Shown here piece after piece: positions 6,643 through 15,543 of a DNA stretch of 21,596 nucleotides. The stretch lies in assembly GCA_004557565.1 (NCBI GenBank), contig SFGS01000068.1:1-21596 (forward strand), written 5' to 3'. The position numbers and the translations under genes were made by a program. Position 1 is the first letter of the stretch; the number at the start of each line of letters is the position of its first letter. Origin of the DNA: Bacteroidales bacterium. GTDB lineage: Bacteria; Bacteroidota; Bacteroidia; Bacteroidales; Muribaculaceae. The notes beneath the pieces were generated by a model. It did not search any database. It had not been told where the DNA came from and saw only the letters and a list, made by a program, of their open reading frames with translations.

Positions 6643-8757
6643 TTAGCGGCGTTTTTTACCACCACCGCGCTTTTGCTGTTCGCGCATAGCGGCTTGCTGC
6701 TGGCGTTGCATCTCTTCCATGCGAGCCATCCAACCGCTTTTCTTTTTAGGCTTCTTGCTGTATTCTGCCATTTTTGCACGCACATCTTCTTCCTTCACCG
6801 AAGCACGCACTGCATAAGTGGTGGCGATGGTGATAAGGAGCGACACGAAGTAGTAGTAGCTCAAACCAGATGCGTAGTGGTTGAAGAATACCAGGAAGAA
6901 CACTGGCATCAGATACATCATCCACTTCATGCCTGGCATACTCTGGTTTTGGCTCTGCGACTGCATCGACACATAAGTGTAGAGAATGTTGGTGGCGGTC
7001 ATCAACAAGCAGAAGAGGCTAATGTGGTTGCCGAAGTAGCTGCTGATGAGTGGAATTTGGGTGGTCCAACTCACAATGGCATCAGGAGCTGAGAGGTCGT
7101 GTGCCCAAAGGAACGACTGGCCGCGCAATTCGATACATGATGGGAAGAACGCAAACACGGCGATGAGCACTGGCATTTGGAGCAACATTGGCAAGCAGCC
7201 GCCAAACATGCTGGCACCAGCAGAGCGATAGAGTTCCATCGTCTTTTGCTGGCGCTTCATGGCATCGGCTTGGTCGGAATATTTTTCGTTGATAGCCTTC
7301 ACATCTGGTGCGAGAATCTTCATCACTGCCTGTGAGCGATAACTCTTGATAGTGAGTGGAGTGAGCACCAATTTGATGAGAATGGTGAGAATCAGAATAA
7401 TGATACCGTAACTGCCAATGAATGAGCCTAACCAGTCGAACACAGGAATCACCACCCATGTGTTGATCCAGCGGAAGAGTGTCCAGCCCAGTGGAATGAG
7501 GCGTGTGAGGTGAAGGTCCTCAAATTCAGGATTGTCGCCACCAGGATATTGCTTAATCATTTCGTCGATGTTGTTCAGCACCTTATAGCGGTTAGGACCG
7601 AGATACAGGAAGAATGATGCAGGGTTGGCGTTGTCGGCTTGATATTCGATTTCTGAGTGCACGGTGAGCATTTTCAGATAATCGTTAAACTCTGGCGACT
7701 TCTTGTCGAATGGCACGCTGGTGAGCGTCATGCCGCTGAATTGCTTCTGAGCGATGAACACAGATGAGAAATACTGGTTCTTCGCAGCCACCCACTTCAT
7801 AGCGTCGGTGAAGTTTTCTTTCTGTTCCGAACTTTCGGTGAGGTAGTCGGCGTCGTCGTCGCCCACAAACTTGTAGTAGAGTGTGCTGTTGCGCTCTTCA
7901 AACATACCGTCCACTTCGTGGCGACGCATCTTCTGCTTCCAGTCGAAGTACATTGGGTTGCTGCTGTCGAGCACACGGTTCATATTCTTTTGCACCACTT
8001 CCATGTGCACCACATAATTGTCGGGGCGGAGGGTGTAGCGAATACCGAATTGAGCACCGTTAGGGAAGTTCAATGCCATCAGCACACTTGAATCGGTCTT
8101 TTCCACAGGCTCGAAATAGAAGTCCTGGGTGTTGTAGCGTTGGGTGCTGGTGTTGAGCATGAAGCCATACTCGTTTTCACCTGGTGAGAACACCTCAACA
8201 TACTTGCCAAACGCCTTGTTCGAGGTGTTGTGGCTGGATTTGTAGTTAGGAAGGGTGGCGCGAGTAATCATTGCACCCTTGCTTGAAATCACAAGTTGAA
8301 GTGAGTCGTTCTTAATCACCACCGAGTCGTTGCGTGGAGTCATCATCGCAGAGAAGTCTCCATTGCGGGTGTAGGTGTTGTTAAGTTCGCGCAGGGCTGA
8401 TGCCATTGCGGGGCTGAGTGCCTCGGTTTCGGCGTCGTTCACGGTCTGCGCCTTGCCGTCGATGTTGAGGGAGGCTTTCACCTTGCCGTCAACGAGAGCC
8501 ACTTGAAGGTCGGCTGTCTTAATCACGGCAGAGTCGCCACCGTAATTCTTCAAGTTTTCTTTAAGTTTCGCGAAATCGTTGGCTGATAGCGAATCTGTGG
8601 CAACTTGTTTGTCACCGCTGTCTTTCTTATCTTGATTGCTGGCAACCTGTTCCTGTTTTTGCTGCGCAATCTCTTCCTCGCTTGGTGCGAAGAGGATATT
8701 GAACCCAAAAATCACAGCCATCATCAAGAGTAAGCCGATAATCGTGTTTTTGTCCAT
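6643..8757 (-). CDS. yidC: membrane protein insertase YidC
   Basis: A 704-residue inner-membrane insertase for Sec-dependent and Sec-independent membrane proteins. The N-terminal anchor (about 6-24) is followed by a Lys/Asp/Ser linker and the large beta-sandwich periplasmic domain (about 130-400, ending near NRYKVLNNIDEMIKQYPGGD). The conserved five-helix core starts at about 450. In the first core helix, ILTILIKLVLTPLTIKSYRS carries Lys where E. coli YidC has the groove Arg, as is usual in this phylum. The core continues through GGCLPMLLQMPVLIAVFAFF and SMPGMKWMMYLMPVFFLVFF. The C-tail (KKPKKKSGW...GGGKKRR) is strongly basic, as in YidC forms that bind ribosomes through the tail. It lies 70 bp downstream of pyrG, and the same minus-strand operon is closed by the terminator at 6562-6605. 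Confidence 0.97.
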   Translation of the reverse strand: MDKNTIIGLLLMMAVIFGFNILFAPSEEEIAQQKQEQVASNQDKKDSGDKQVATDSLSANDFAKLKENLKNYGGDSAVIKTADLQVALVDGKVKASLNIDGKAQTVNDAETEALSPAMASALRELNNTYTRNGDFSAMMTPRNDSVVIKNDSLQLVISSKGAMITRATLPNYKSSHNTSNKAFGKYVEVFSPGENEYGFMLNTSTQRYNTQDFYFEPVEKTDSSVLMALNFPNGAQFGIRYTLRPDNYVVHMEVVQKNMNRVLDSSNPMYFDWKQKMRRHEVDGMFEERNSTLYYKFVGDDDADYLTESSEQKENFTDAMKWVAAKNQYFSSVFIAQKQFSGMTLTSVPFDKKSPEFNDYLKMLTVHSEIEYQADNANPASFFLYLGPNRYKVLNNIDEMIKQYPGGDNPEFEDLHLTRLIPLGWTLFRWINTWVVIPVFDWLGSFIGSYGIIILILTILIKLVLTPLTIKSYRSQAVMKILAPDVKAINEKYSDQADAMKRQQKTMELYRSAGASMFGGCLPMLLQMPVLIAVFAFFPSCIELRGQSFLWAHDLSAPDAIVSWTTQIPLISSYFGNHISLFCLLMTATNILYTYVSMQSQSQNQSMPGMKWMMYLMPVFFLVFFNHYASGLSYYYFVSLLITIATTYAVRASVKEEDVRAKMAEYSKKPKKKSGWMARMEEMQRQQQAAMREQQKRGGGKKRR

Positions 8758-8778
8758 CTTAAATAATTAATCGTTCCG

Positions 8779-8794
8779 CAGTATGGTAACTGCA
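8779..8794 (-). other. small hairpin in the pyrG-yidC gap
   Basis: On the minus strand GCAGT and ACTGC pair around a six-base loop, in an otherwise AT-rich 70-bp intergenic stretch. There is no T-tract directly after it, so it does not look like a terminator. It could be an RNA processing or stability element, or chance. Confidence 0.35.
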
Positions 8795-8827
8795 AATCAA
8801 TGTTTATTTGTTTAGTTAGTAAATTAT

Positions 8828-10438
8828 TTATTTCTCATTCTTGTTTTTAATCACCGCACGCACAAATGCCATAAACAGAGGGTGTGGATTCAGCACCGTG
8901 CTGCTGTATTCGGGGTGGTATTGTGTGCCCACATACCACTTCAGCGATGGAACCTCCACCACTTCCACCAAGTGAGTTTCGGGGTTCTCGCCCACACACT
9001 TCATGCCGGCGGCCTCAAATTGGGAACGGAACTTTTCGTTAAATTCATAACGATGGCGGTGACGCTCCTTGATGTCGGTGCACCCGTATGCTTCTGCAAC
9101 TTTCGTGCCACTCTGCAAATGGCAGTCGTAGCAGCCCAGTCGCATAGTGCCACCCATATAGGTGATGCTCTTTTGCTCTTCCATGAGATCGATCACATTA
9201 TATGGTGTGTCGGGGTCCATTTCGGTGCTGTTGGCAGAATCCATGCCCAGCACATTGCGGGCAAATTCCACCACCATGCTCTGCATACCCAAGCAAATGC
9301 CAAAGGTGGGCATATCGTGCTCACGGCACCATTTCAACGCCACATATTTGCCCTCGGTGCCTCGCTGTCCGAAGCCCGGTGCCACAACCACACCGTCGAG
9401 GTCGGAAAGTTTTTCAGCCACATTGCCGTCGGTGAGTTGCTCAGAGCTGATGTATTTAATGTTCACCTTGTAGTCGTTGTAGGTGGCTGATTGCAAAAGT
9501 GCCTCGTCAATCGACTTATATGCATCTTGCAGTGCCACATATTTGCCCACAAGCCCGATTGTGAGTTCATCTTTCGCATTGTTGAGGTGCGAGAGATACT
9601 TGTTCCAGGCTGTGAGGTCGGGCTCTCCAGAGTATGGCGTGCCAGTCTTTTCGAGAATGATGTTGTCAAGTTTCTGGTCGTGCATCATCAGCGGCACCTC
9701 GTAAATTGAAGGTGCGTCCACGCTTTGCACCACGGCGTTTTCTGCCACATTGCAGAATTGCGCCACCTTGCGAAGCATATCCTCTGGAATATCCTTTTCG
9801 GTGCGGAGCACCAGCACATCGGGCTGAATACCCACTTGCTGGAGTTGCTTCACCGAGTGCTGTGTGGGCTTGGTTTTCAATTCCTTGGCCGCACGGATAT
9901 ATGGCACATAGGTGAGGTGCACGCACACGCATTTGCTTCCCAGTTCCCATCGAAGTTGGCGCACTGCCTCCAAAAATGGAAGCGATTCGATATCGCCCAC
10001 AGTACCGCCAATTTCGGTAATCACAAAGTCGAATTTTCCGGTGCTGCCCAAGTGCTTCACCGAGTTTTTAATCTCATCGGTGATGTGAGGCACCACTTGC
10101 ACCGTCTTTCCCAAATAATCACCACGACGCTCCTTGTTGATCACCCTTTGGTAGATGCGACCGGTGGTCACATTACTTGCACGCGATGTGCGAATGTTGG
10201 TGAAGCGTTCGTAATGCCCCAAGTCAAGGTCGGCTTCGTATCCGTCCTCTGTCACATAGCATTCGCCATGCTCATAAGGATTCAAGGTTCCGGGGTCGAT
10301 ATTGATATAAGGGTCAAATTTTTGGATTGTAACACTAAAGCCTCTTGAGAGAAGCAGACGAGCCAACGACGATGAGATAATTCCTTTACCAAGTGACGAT
10401 ACCACACCGCCAGTTACGAAAATGTACCGAGTATCCAT
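8828..10438 (-). CDS. pyrG: CTP synthase
   Basis: A 536-residue cytosolic enzyme that aminates UTP to CTP using glutamine-derived ammonia and ATP. The N-terminal amidoligase domain (1 to about 270) opens with the P-loop-like FVTGGVVSSLGKGIISSSLA and contains ITEIGGTVGDIESLPFLEA and the UTP/CTP-site region around KTKPTQHSV. The C-terminal class I glutamine amidotransferase domain has the nucleophile Cys382 in FGICLGMQ and the triad partners His508 and Glu510 in YHPEYSS. Length is standard for the family and no catalytic residue is missing. A -7 promoter element (TAATTTTG) lies at 10477-10484. It is the first gene of the operon with yidC, an arrangement I recall from other Bacteroidales. Confidence 0.98.
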   Translation of the reverse strand: MDTRYIFVTGGVVSSLGKGIISSSLARLLLSRGFSVTIQKFDPYINIDPGTLNPYEHGECYVTEDGYEADLDLGHYERFTNIRTSRASNVTTGRIYQRVINKERRGDYLGKTVQVVPHITDEIKNSVKHLGSTGKFDFVITEIGGTVGDIESLPFLEAVRQLRWELGSKCVCVHLTYVPYIRAAKELKTKPTQHSVKQLQQVGIQPDVLVLRTEKDIPEDMLRKVAQFCNVAENAVVQSVDAPSIYEVPLMMHDQKLDNIILEKTGTPYSGEPDLTAWNKYLSHLNNAKDELTIGLVGKYVALQDAYKSIDEALLQSATYNDYKVNIKYISSEQLTDGNVAEKLSDLDGVVVAPGFGQRGTEGKYVALKWCREHDMPTFGICLGMQSMVVEFARNVLGMDSANSTEMDPDTPYNVIDLMEEQKSITYMGGTMRLGCYDCHLQSGTKVAEAYGCTDIKERHRHRYEFNEKFRSQFEAAGMKCVGENPETHLVEVVEVPSLKWYVGTQYHPEYSSTVLNPHPLFMAFVRAVIKNKNEK

Positions 10439-10476
10439 AATTCTGACTATATCTGGAAATATTTTAATTCAAACCA

Positions 10477-10484
10477 CAAAATTA
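10477..10484 (-). promoter_or_regulatory. candidate -7 element of the pyrG-yidC operon
   Basis: Minus-strand TAATTTTG fits TAnnTTTG and lies 38 bp before the pyrG ATG. It gives a short leader without the G-tract that controls pyrG in Firmicutes. The -33 region is AT-rich without a clean TTTG. Confidence 0.6.
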
Positions 10485-10619
10485 GCAATAAATATTGATA
10501 GCAGTTATAAAATTTAAGAACATTTTTCACATATCCGAAAAAATTGGCATCTGCGGTGCCCTCTCGGTATTTAACTTTAGTTTTATGTCGTGTGCAATAT
10601 TCTTGCCCACACTTTGAAA

Positions 10620-10627
10620 TACCTTTG
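10620..10627 (+). promoter_or_regulatory. candidate -7 element of the 61-residue protein gene
   Basis: TACCTTTG fits TAnnTTTG and is followed by C, as often seen in Bacteroidetes promoters. It lies 52 bp before the ATG at 10680, divergent from the pyrG promoter about 140 bp away. A TTG occurs at 10603-10605, but the spacing is shorter than usual. Confidence 0.55.
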
Positions 10628-10679
10628 CAACGTGAGATTAAAGCAAACGATATTCAACATCAAAAAAAAACTAAAGATT

Positions 10680-10865
10680 ATGAAACGCGACAACAACATC
10701 AAGCAAATGGCTCTCGATTTCGAGCACCCTGAGAACAACTATCTTACAGCGGAGCAAATCCACGAACGTGAGGAAGCAGAAAAGCGCCGCATCGACGAAG
10801 CATTCCGCAAAGGCGTGTATGTGATTTCGCTACTGGTGATTTTGTCGAATTTCATATTCATTTAA
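10680..10865 (+). CDS. small tail-anchored membrane protein of unknown function
   Basis: A 61-residue protein from the ATG at 10680. An upstream in-frame ATG at 10590 would place the start before the -7 element and is rejected. Residues 1-45 are hydrophilic, with an amphipathic helix rich in Glu, Arg and Lys (TAEQIHEREEAEKRRIDEAF). The last 16 residues (VYVISLLVILSNFIFI) are hydrophobic and end exactly at the C-terminus, the pattern of a tail-anchored or single-helix inner-membrane protein with a cytoplasmic N-terminus. I do not recognise a family. It reads divergently from pyrG, has its own promoter element, and is followed by about 250 bp of A-rich DNA before a strong terminator. A protein of this size could regulate a larger membrane complex, but nothing here shows which. 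Confidence 0.7.
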   Translation: MKRDNNIKQMALDFEHPENNYLTAEQIHEREEAEKRRIDEAFRKGVYVISLLVILSNFIFI

Positions 10866-11251
10866 CCCAAATCGGTCATTAGGGCTTGTGGTATTTCGGA
10901 GTTTTAGAAGAATGAATTTTGATTGTCTTTTAATGAGTGATAGCGAGCTATTACGAATTAAACTTCCACACACTTTTGGATTACGATATAAAACACACTT
11001 CATAAATGTAACAGAGTAAGAAAGCAAAATAAACACACACATTTTTACGGAAAATAGAAAAACACACGCAGGAATTTTTTTTTGGAAACACACAATAAAA
11101 GCAAACAGTGGTGACTGTGTCGTAGAAAGCGAATTTCTACGGCACAGTCGTTTTTTTGTGCCTATCGGTGGCAAAATTCGTGGCATCATCACAATAATAA
11201 AAAAAGAAATGCGTTATTTATAATAATCTTTGAACACGAAATTTTAGATAT
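10866..11251. other. gene-free, A-rich region with terminator
   Basis: No plausible gene. Positions 10866-11110 are A-rich with four copies of AAACACAC (10991, 11031, 11060, 11086) and a nine-T run at 11075-11083. A strong terminator follows at 11113-11157. Positions 11158-11251 precede the first porU-like gene. They contain AATCTTTG (one mismatch to the -7 consensus) at about 11226-11233, a weak promoter candidate. Confidence 0.6.
11113..11157 (+). terminator. strong intrinsic terminator
   Basis: GACTGTGTCGTAGAAA (11113-11128) and TTTCTACGGCACAGTC (11134-11149) form a 16-bp stem with a single G-U pair and a five-base loop (GCGAA). One G and then seven T residues follow. The T-tract makes it plus-strand specific. 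It would end a transcript from the 61-residue gene, or an uncharacterised RNA starting after 10866, and it insulates the porU-like gene downstream. Confidence 0.92.
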
Positions 11252-14200
11252 ATGAATTTAAACCGACTTCATATCCAAATATCCGCCATTGCCTGCGTGG
11301 CAATTTTTGCACTTTACAGCAGCGTGAACGCACACGCTTTCTCAACAACTCATTATGCCGACAGTTCGAAGTTGGCTACTGGCAAATGGGTGAAAATCAA
11401 GGTCACTAAAAGTGGTATGCATGCCATCACAAGTGCCGACGCACAGAAATGGGGATTTTCCGACATCAGCAAACTTCACATCTTCGGATTCGGTGGCGCG
11501 CCCATTTCCGAGAAACTCACTGAAGACCTGCCCGACGACTTGCCACAAATCCCAGTGGTGAGAAGCGGCGGCAAAATCATATTCTATGCACAAGGCCCAA
11601 CTACATGGAAGAATGTTGACGGCAAGGTGAATTTCACACCTGTGCAGCACCCCTACGCCACAGCGGGCTACTATTTCGTAACCGATGATGCCAAATACGC
11701 CGACATCGCCGTGGCTAAAGCCTCGAATGTAGCTACCGGTCCAGCCATCAGCACCTACACCGAACGAGTTTTCCACGAGGAGGAATTGGTGAATCCGGGC
11801 GAAACCGGACGAATGCTGCTCGGTGAGGACTTCCGCTACAATAAATCGCAAACTTTCAAATTCTCGCTCCCAGGATATATCAGCGGCACCAATGTGAATG
11901 TGCTCACCAGTTTCGCCTCTAAAACGATGGGCGGCAACTCGAAGCTCACTTTCCAACAAAACGGCACAAACATTCCCGGTGATGGCACCGACAACATTGG
12001 TGCTGTGCTTGATGTGGCACACACCCACTATGCGTGGGGCAGTTCCGTGAAGAGTTTTGTGCCCACCAATGGCGAGAACCTGTCGTACACGGTGACCTAC
12101 AACCCTTCTGGCACGGTGTATCTGGCGCGCCTCAATTACATAGCCGTGAACTATGAGCGCGCTCTCGCTCTGCAAAACGGCACTGTGGCATGGGGGCAGC
12201 ACGACGGCAAAGCCGAGTCGCGACTCGAGGTGAGCGGCGTGACCGACGAGACTCAAGTGTGGGACGTGACCACCTCACATCTGCCCACCGAGATGAACGT
12301 GACAAAGCACGATGGTAAGGCGGTGTTTAGCCCCATCATCAGTGGCAGCCGTGAGTATGTGGCGTTCAACCCATCAGCATCTTTCCCCTCGCCCACTTTC
12401 GACTGCAAGGTGAGCAACCAAAACATTCACGGTGAAGCCACCCCCGACATGGTAATCATTTCGCCAACCGAATTTCTCGACCAAGCCCGACGCATCGCCT
12501 CGATGCACGAGTCGGTGGATTCGATGCGTGTGCTGGTGGTGGACCAAAAGCAGGTGTTCAATGAATTTTCAAGTGGCACGCCCGACGCTATGGCATATCG
12601 CAAGTTGAACAAGATGTTCTACGACCGTGGTGCTGACAGCAAGGGCCACAAGTTGGGATATATGTTGCTTTTCGGCAACGGCACCTACGACAACCGACAG
12701 CTGAGCAGCACCGTGAAGGCGGCAAGTTACCCCATGCTGCTCACATGGCAGAGCGAGGCAAGCAACGATGAGAACACTTCTTTCACCAGCGACGACCCAT
12801 TTGCCGTGCTTGCCGACGACTCAGGAACCGATTTCGCCAGCTTCGACCTCGACATCAGCGTGGGCCGCTTCCCTGTGAAAAGTGTGAGCGAAGCACGCAC
12901 AGCCGTTGACAAACTCATCAAATATGTGACCACACCCAACAATGGCTCTTGGAAAAACAATGTGCTTGATGTGGCTGACGACGAAAACCAGGCCATTCAC
13001 ATGAAGCAATCAGAGGAAACCACTGCCATTTCGAAGGCGAACGGTGGCAACGACTATATTTACAACAAAGTGTATATCGATGCGTTCAATGCCGTGAGCC
13101 AAGGCTCTGGCCGCACCTATCCCGATGCACGCGCCAAGATGTTCCACTCGCTGAGCGAAGGCGTGGTGTGGTGGAACTACACCGGCCACGCAAGTCCTAA
13201 CGGCTGGACTGGCGAAGGACTGCTTACCTCGCCCGATGTGAGCAACAACCTTTTCTACAAGCGTCTGCCTATTCTCTACGCAGCCACTTGCGAATTTACC
13301 CGATTCGACGCGCTGAACCTTTCTGGCGGCGAGAAGATGTTTCTCAACGGTCAGGGCGGTGCCATTGCGCTGATTTGCCCTCCCCGTTTGGTGTATATCA
13401 CCCAAAATGGCGATTTGCACAAGCGTGTGGCAAAATACACTTTCGCTCGCGATGCCGAGGGTATGCCTCACCGATTGGGCGACATTCTGCGCTGGGGTAA
13501 AAACGACTACCGAAAAGCCACTTCCGCAGGCCACGAGGACAACAATATGCGCTATTTCCTCTTTGGCGACCCTGCCATGCGCCCAGCTTTTGCTCCGCTG
13601 AAAATCAAGGTTGAGAGCATCAACGGACAGCAGTTGAGCGAGGACAACAAGCCTGAGTTCAAGGCTCGCCAAACCCTCACTTTCGCTGGCAAGGTGACCG
13701 ACAGCAAGGGCAACAAAGTTGACTTCAACGGTCCTGTGATTGCCACGCTCTACGATTGCGAGCAGTCGGTGCTCAGCCACGGCTATGGCGACGGTGGCGA
13801 GGAATATGCCTACCTCGACCGACCAAACAAGCTTGCCGTGAAGGTTGACACGGTGAAAAACGGCGATTTCTCGTTCAAAGTGACCGTGCCATCTGAAATT
13901 TTAGCTACGTTCGACAATTATAGCCCCTCGCTCATCAACCTCTACGCCTACGACAATTCACAGACCAGCAACGTGAAGTTTAACGGCGGCTCGCGCGAGG
14001 CGATGGGCAGCAACAGCCAGTTCTACATCTACGGCTACGACGACACCGTGGTGCCCGACACCATCGGGCCTAACATCGAAATGATGGTGCTCAATGGCGA
14101 GGAATTTAAAGACGGCGACCTTGTGAACGAGTCTCCACTGCTCATGGCACGAGTGAGCGACGAGAGCGGCATCAACCTCTCATCAAGCGGTATCGGACAT

Positions 14201-14731
14201 GCCATCACCCTCACCATCGACGACAAGACCACCATCGACGACCTGTCGGCATACTTCTCGCCTATCAACACCGACAACGAGAACGGCTCGGCTGGCAACA
14301 TCAACTATCAACTTTCCGACCTCGACCCAGGTGCACACACGCTGAAACTGAAGGTGTGGGACGTGTTCAACAATTCAGCAAGCAAAACCATCAATTTTAC
14401 CGTGATTCGTGGCATGAAGCCCGACCTCTACGATGTGTATTGCGATGCCAACCCTGCATCCACCTCGGCTAACTTCTACTTGAAGCACAACCGCCCCGAT
14501 GCTACCGTGACTGTGGGTATCGACATCTACAACCTGCTCGGACAACTGGTGTGGACCGCCACACAGACTGGTCGTAGCGACTCTGGCACATCATTCCCTG
14601 TGACCTGGAACCTCACCGACATGAACGGCAGCCGTGTGCAACGCGGCATCTACATCTACCGCGCGCGCATCTCCACCGACGGCATTCAGGAGGCCACCAA
14701 GGCGAAGAAAATTGCCGTTACGGCACAATGA
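11252..14731 (+). CDS. type IX secretion sortase PorU-like protein 1 (C25/gingipain fold)
   Basis: An 1159-residue exported protein of the PorU type. PorU is the outer-membrane cysteine peptidase that removes the C-terminal domain (CTD) of type IX cargo and attaches the cargo to anionic lipopolysaccharide. A signal peptide (1 to about 29, ending VNAHA) precedes a PorU N-terminal beta-rich domain starting SSKLATGKWVKIKVTKSGMH. The gingipain-like catalytic domain starts near 395 with the PorU-typical FNEFSSGTPDAMAYR. Catalytic residues read as His646 in WNYTGHASPNGWTGE and Cys680 in YAATCEFTRFD. These are the usual PorU motifs, including the Trp after the His. Ig-like domains follow, then a CTD (about 1065-1159) with the FlgD-like pattern IDIYNLLGQLVWTA...GSRVQRGIYIYR, which PorU keeps. 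It lies just upstream of the rex-containing operon with the paralogue. It could be porU proper, but paralogy keeps the symbol open. Confidence 0.9.
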   Translation: MNLNRLHIQISAIACVAIFALYSSVNAHAFSTTHYADSSKLATGKWVKIKVTKSGMHAITSADAQKWGFSDISKLHIFGFGGAPISEKLTEDLPDDLPQIPVVRSGGKIIFYAQGPTTWKNVDGKVNFTPVQHPYATAGYYFVTDDAKYADIAVAKASNVATGPAISTYTERVFHEEELVNPGETGRMLLGEDFRYNKSQTFKFSLPGYISGTNVNVLTSFASKTMGGNSKLTFQQNGTNIPGDGTDNIGAVLDVAHTHYAWGSSVKSFVPTNGENLSYTVTYNPSGTVYLARLNYIAVNYERALALQNGTVAWGQHDGKAESRLEVSGVTDETQVWDVTTSHLPTEMNVTKHDGKAVFSPIISGSREYVAFNPSASFPSPTFDCKVSNQNIHGEATPDMVIISPTEFLDQARRIASMHESVDSMRVLVVDQKQVFNEFSSGTPDAMAYRKLNKMFYDRGADSKGHKLGYMLLFGNGTYDNRQLSSTVKAASYPMLLTWQSEASNDENTSFTSDDPFAVLADDSGTDFASFDLDISVGRFPVKSVSEARTAVDKLIKYVTTPNNGSWKNNVLDVADDENQAIHMKQSEETTAISKANGGNDYIYNKVYIDAFNAVSQGSGRTYPDARAKMFHSLSEGVVWWNYTGHASPNGWTGEGLLTSPDVSNNLFYKRLPILYAATCEFTRFDALNLSGGEKMFLNGQGGAIALICPPRLVYITQNGDLHKRVAKYTFARDAEGMPHRLGDILRWGKNDYRKATSAGHEDNNMRYFLFGDPAMRPAFAPLKIKVESINGQQLSEDNKPEFKARQTLTFAGKVTDSKGNKVDFNGPVIATLYDCEQSVLSHGYGDGGEEYAYLDRPNKLAVKVDTVKNGDFSFKVTVPSEILATFDNYSPSLINLYAYDNSQTSNVKFNGGSREAMGSNSQFYIYGYDDTVVPDTIGPNIEMMVLNGEEFKDGDLVNESPLLMARVSDESGINLSSSGIGHAITLTIDDKTTIDDLSAYFSPINTDNENGSAGNINYQLSDLDPGAHTLKLKVWDVFNNSASKTINFTVIRGMKPDLYDVYCDANPASTSANFYLKHNRPDATVTVGIDIYNLLGQLVWTATQTGRSDSGTSFPVTWNLTDMNGSRVQRGIYIYRARISTDGIQEATKAKKIAVTAQ

Positions 14732-14793
14732 CGGTAGCGCATTTCGGCATGTGAATGAATTGCACACAAATCACACATTAATAAATAGTAATT

Positions 14794-14825
14794 TTTGAGC
14801 ATATACAGATTTTTTATTAATTTTG
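14794..14825 (+). promoter_or_regulatory. rex promoter
   Basis: TTTG (14794-14797), a 20-bp spacer and TAATTTTG (14818-14825) match the Bacteroidetes housekeeping consensus, 36 bp before the rex ATG. A Rex half-site-like TTGTGA overlaps the -7 box (14823-14828), but the inverted TCACAA partner is absent, so autoregulation is only a possibility. Confidence 0.8.
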
Positions 14826-14861
14826 TGATTTGGAAAATGCAAGAAACAATTCAACGAATTA

Positions 14862-15515
14862 ATGAACGATAGTAAAAATATCCAAAAAATCATACTTCCA
14901 GAGCCCACTTTGAGAAGACTTCCGTGGTATCTCGCATACATCAGAATGCTCGACAATCAAAATATTGAGTATGTGTCATCTACCCAAATCGCGAAGGAAA
15001 TCAATGTGGACGCTTCACAAATTGCCAAAGACCTGTCATTCCTCAACATCAAGGGCAAAACCCGCATCGGCTACGAGGTGCATTCCCTTGTTCGCGAGCT
15101 GGTCGACTTCTTGGGCTTCAAGCGCAAGCATCGTGCCTTCATGATTGGCGTGGGTAGCCTTGGAGCTGCGTTGATGCAAGACGTGGGTTTGGCTCAATAC
15201 GGTCTGAACATTGTGGCTGGTTTCGACACCAACGACGAGATAGCAGGAAAAAGCATCTGCGGTGTGCCCATCTACCACATGGACGAACTGAAGGCGCGCC
15301 AGCAGGAATATGGCGTGTCGATTGCTGTGCTTGCCGTGCCGGTGGAGCACGCACAAGATGCGGCTAACCAAGCCATCAGCGGTGGTTTGAAGGCGATTTG
15401 GAATTTCACCCCTTACCGCATCAAAGCCCCTGCCAACATTGTGATTCAAAACACATCTATCTATGCGCACTTGGCACTGATGTACAACCGCATGGACGAG
15501 ATGAACAATAAATAA
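14862..15515 (+). CDS. rex: redox-sensing transcriptional repressor Rex
   Basis: A 217-residue homodimeric repressor that senses the NADH/NAD+ ratio and releases DNA when NADH is high. It usually controls fermentation and respiration genes. The N-terminal winged helix (about 10-85) contains SSTQIAKEINVDASQIAKDLSF and KTRIGYEV. The Rossmann domain starts at FMIGVGSLGAALM (glycine motif about 96-101). It continues through AGFDTNDEIAGKSICGVPIY and VPVEHAQDAANQAISGGLKAIWNFTP, ending with the domain-swap helix NTSIYAHLALMYNRMDE. All are standard Rex segments and the length is normal. It has its own promoter and lies 28 bp before the FAH-like gene, so rex, the FAH-like gene and the second porU-like gene are probably co-transcribed. 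Confidence 0.95.
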   Translation: MNDSKNIQKIILPEPTLRRLPWYLAYIRMLDNQNIEYVSSTQIAKEINVDASQIAKDLSFLNIKGKTRIGYEVHSLVRELVDFLGFKRKHRAFMIGVGSLGAALMQDVGLAQYGLNIVAGFDTNDEIAGKSICGVPIYHMDELKARQQEYGVSIAVLAVPVEHAQDAANQAISGGLKAIWNFTPYRIKAPANIVIQNTSIYAHLALMYNRMDEMNNK

Positions 15516-15543
15516 TTCTTCCCCCCCCAACATCTGATAGCGA

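Noticed and set aside
10590..10679. Upstream start extending the 61-residue protein to 91 residues
   Set aside because: The candidate -7 promoter element (10620-10627) lies inside the extension, and the added residues lack any pattern.
11342..12256. 304-codon minus-strand open frame opposite porU-like gene 1
   Set aside because: It is a shadow frame of the real gene, as are those at 13010-13780 and 18876-19673; none has a signal, domain or promoter.
14823..14846. Full Rex operator before rex
   Set aside because: Only a TTGTGA half-site is present; the inverted TCACAA half is missing at the required spacing.
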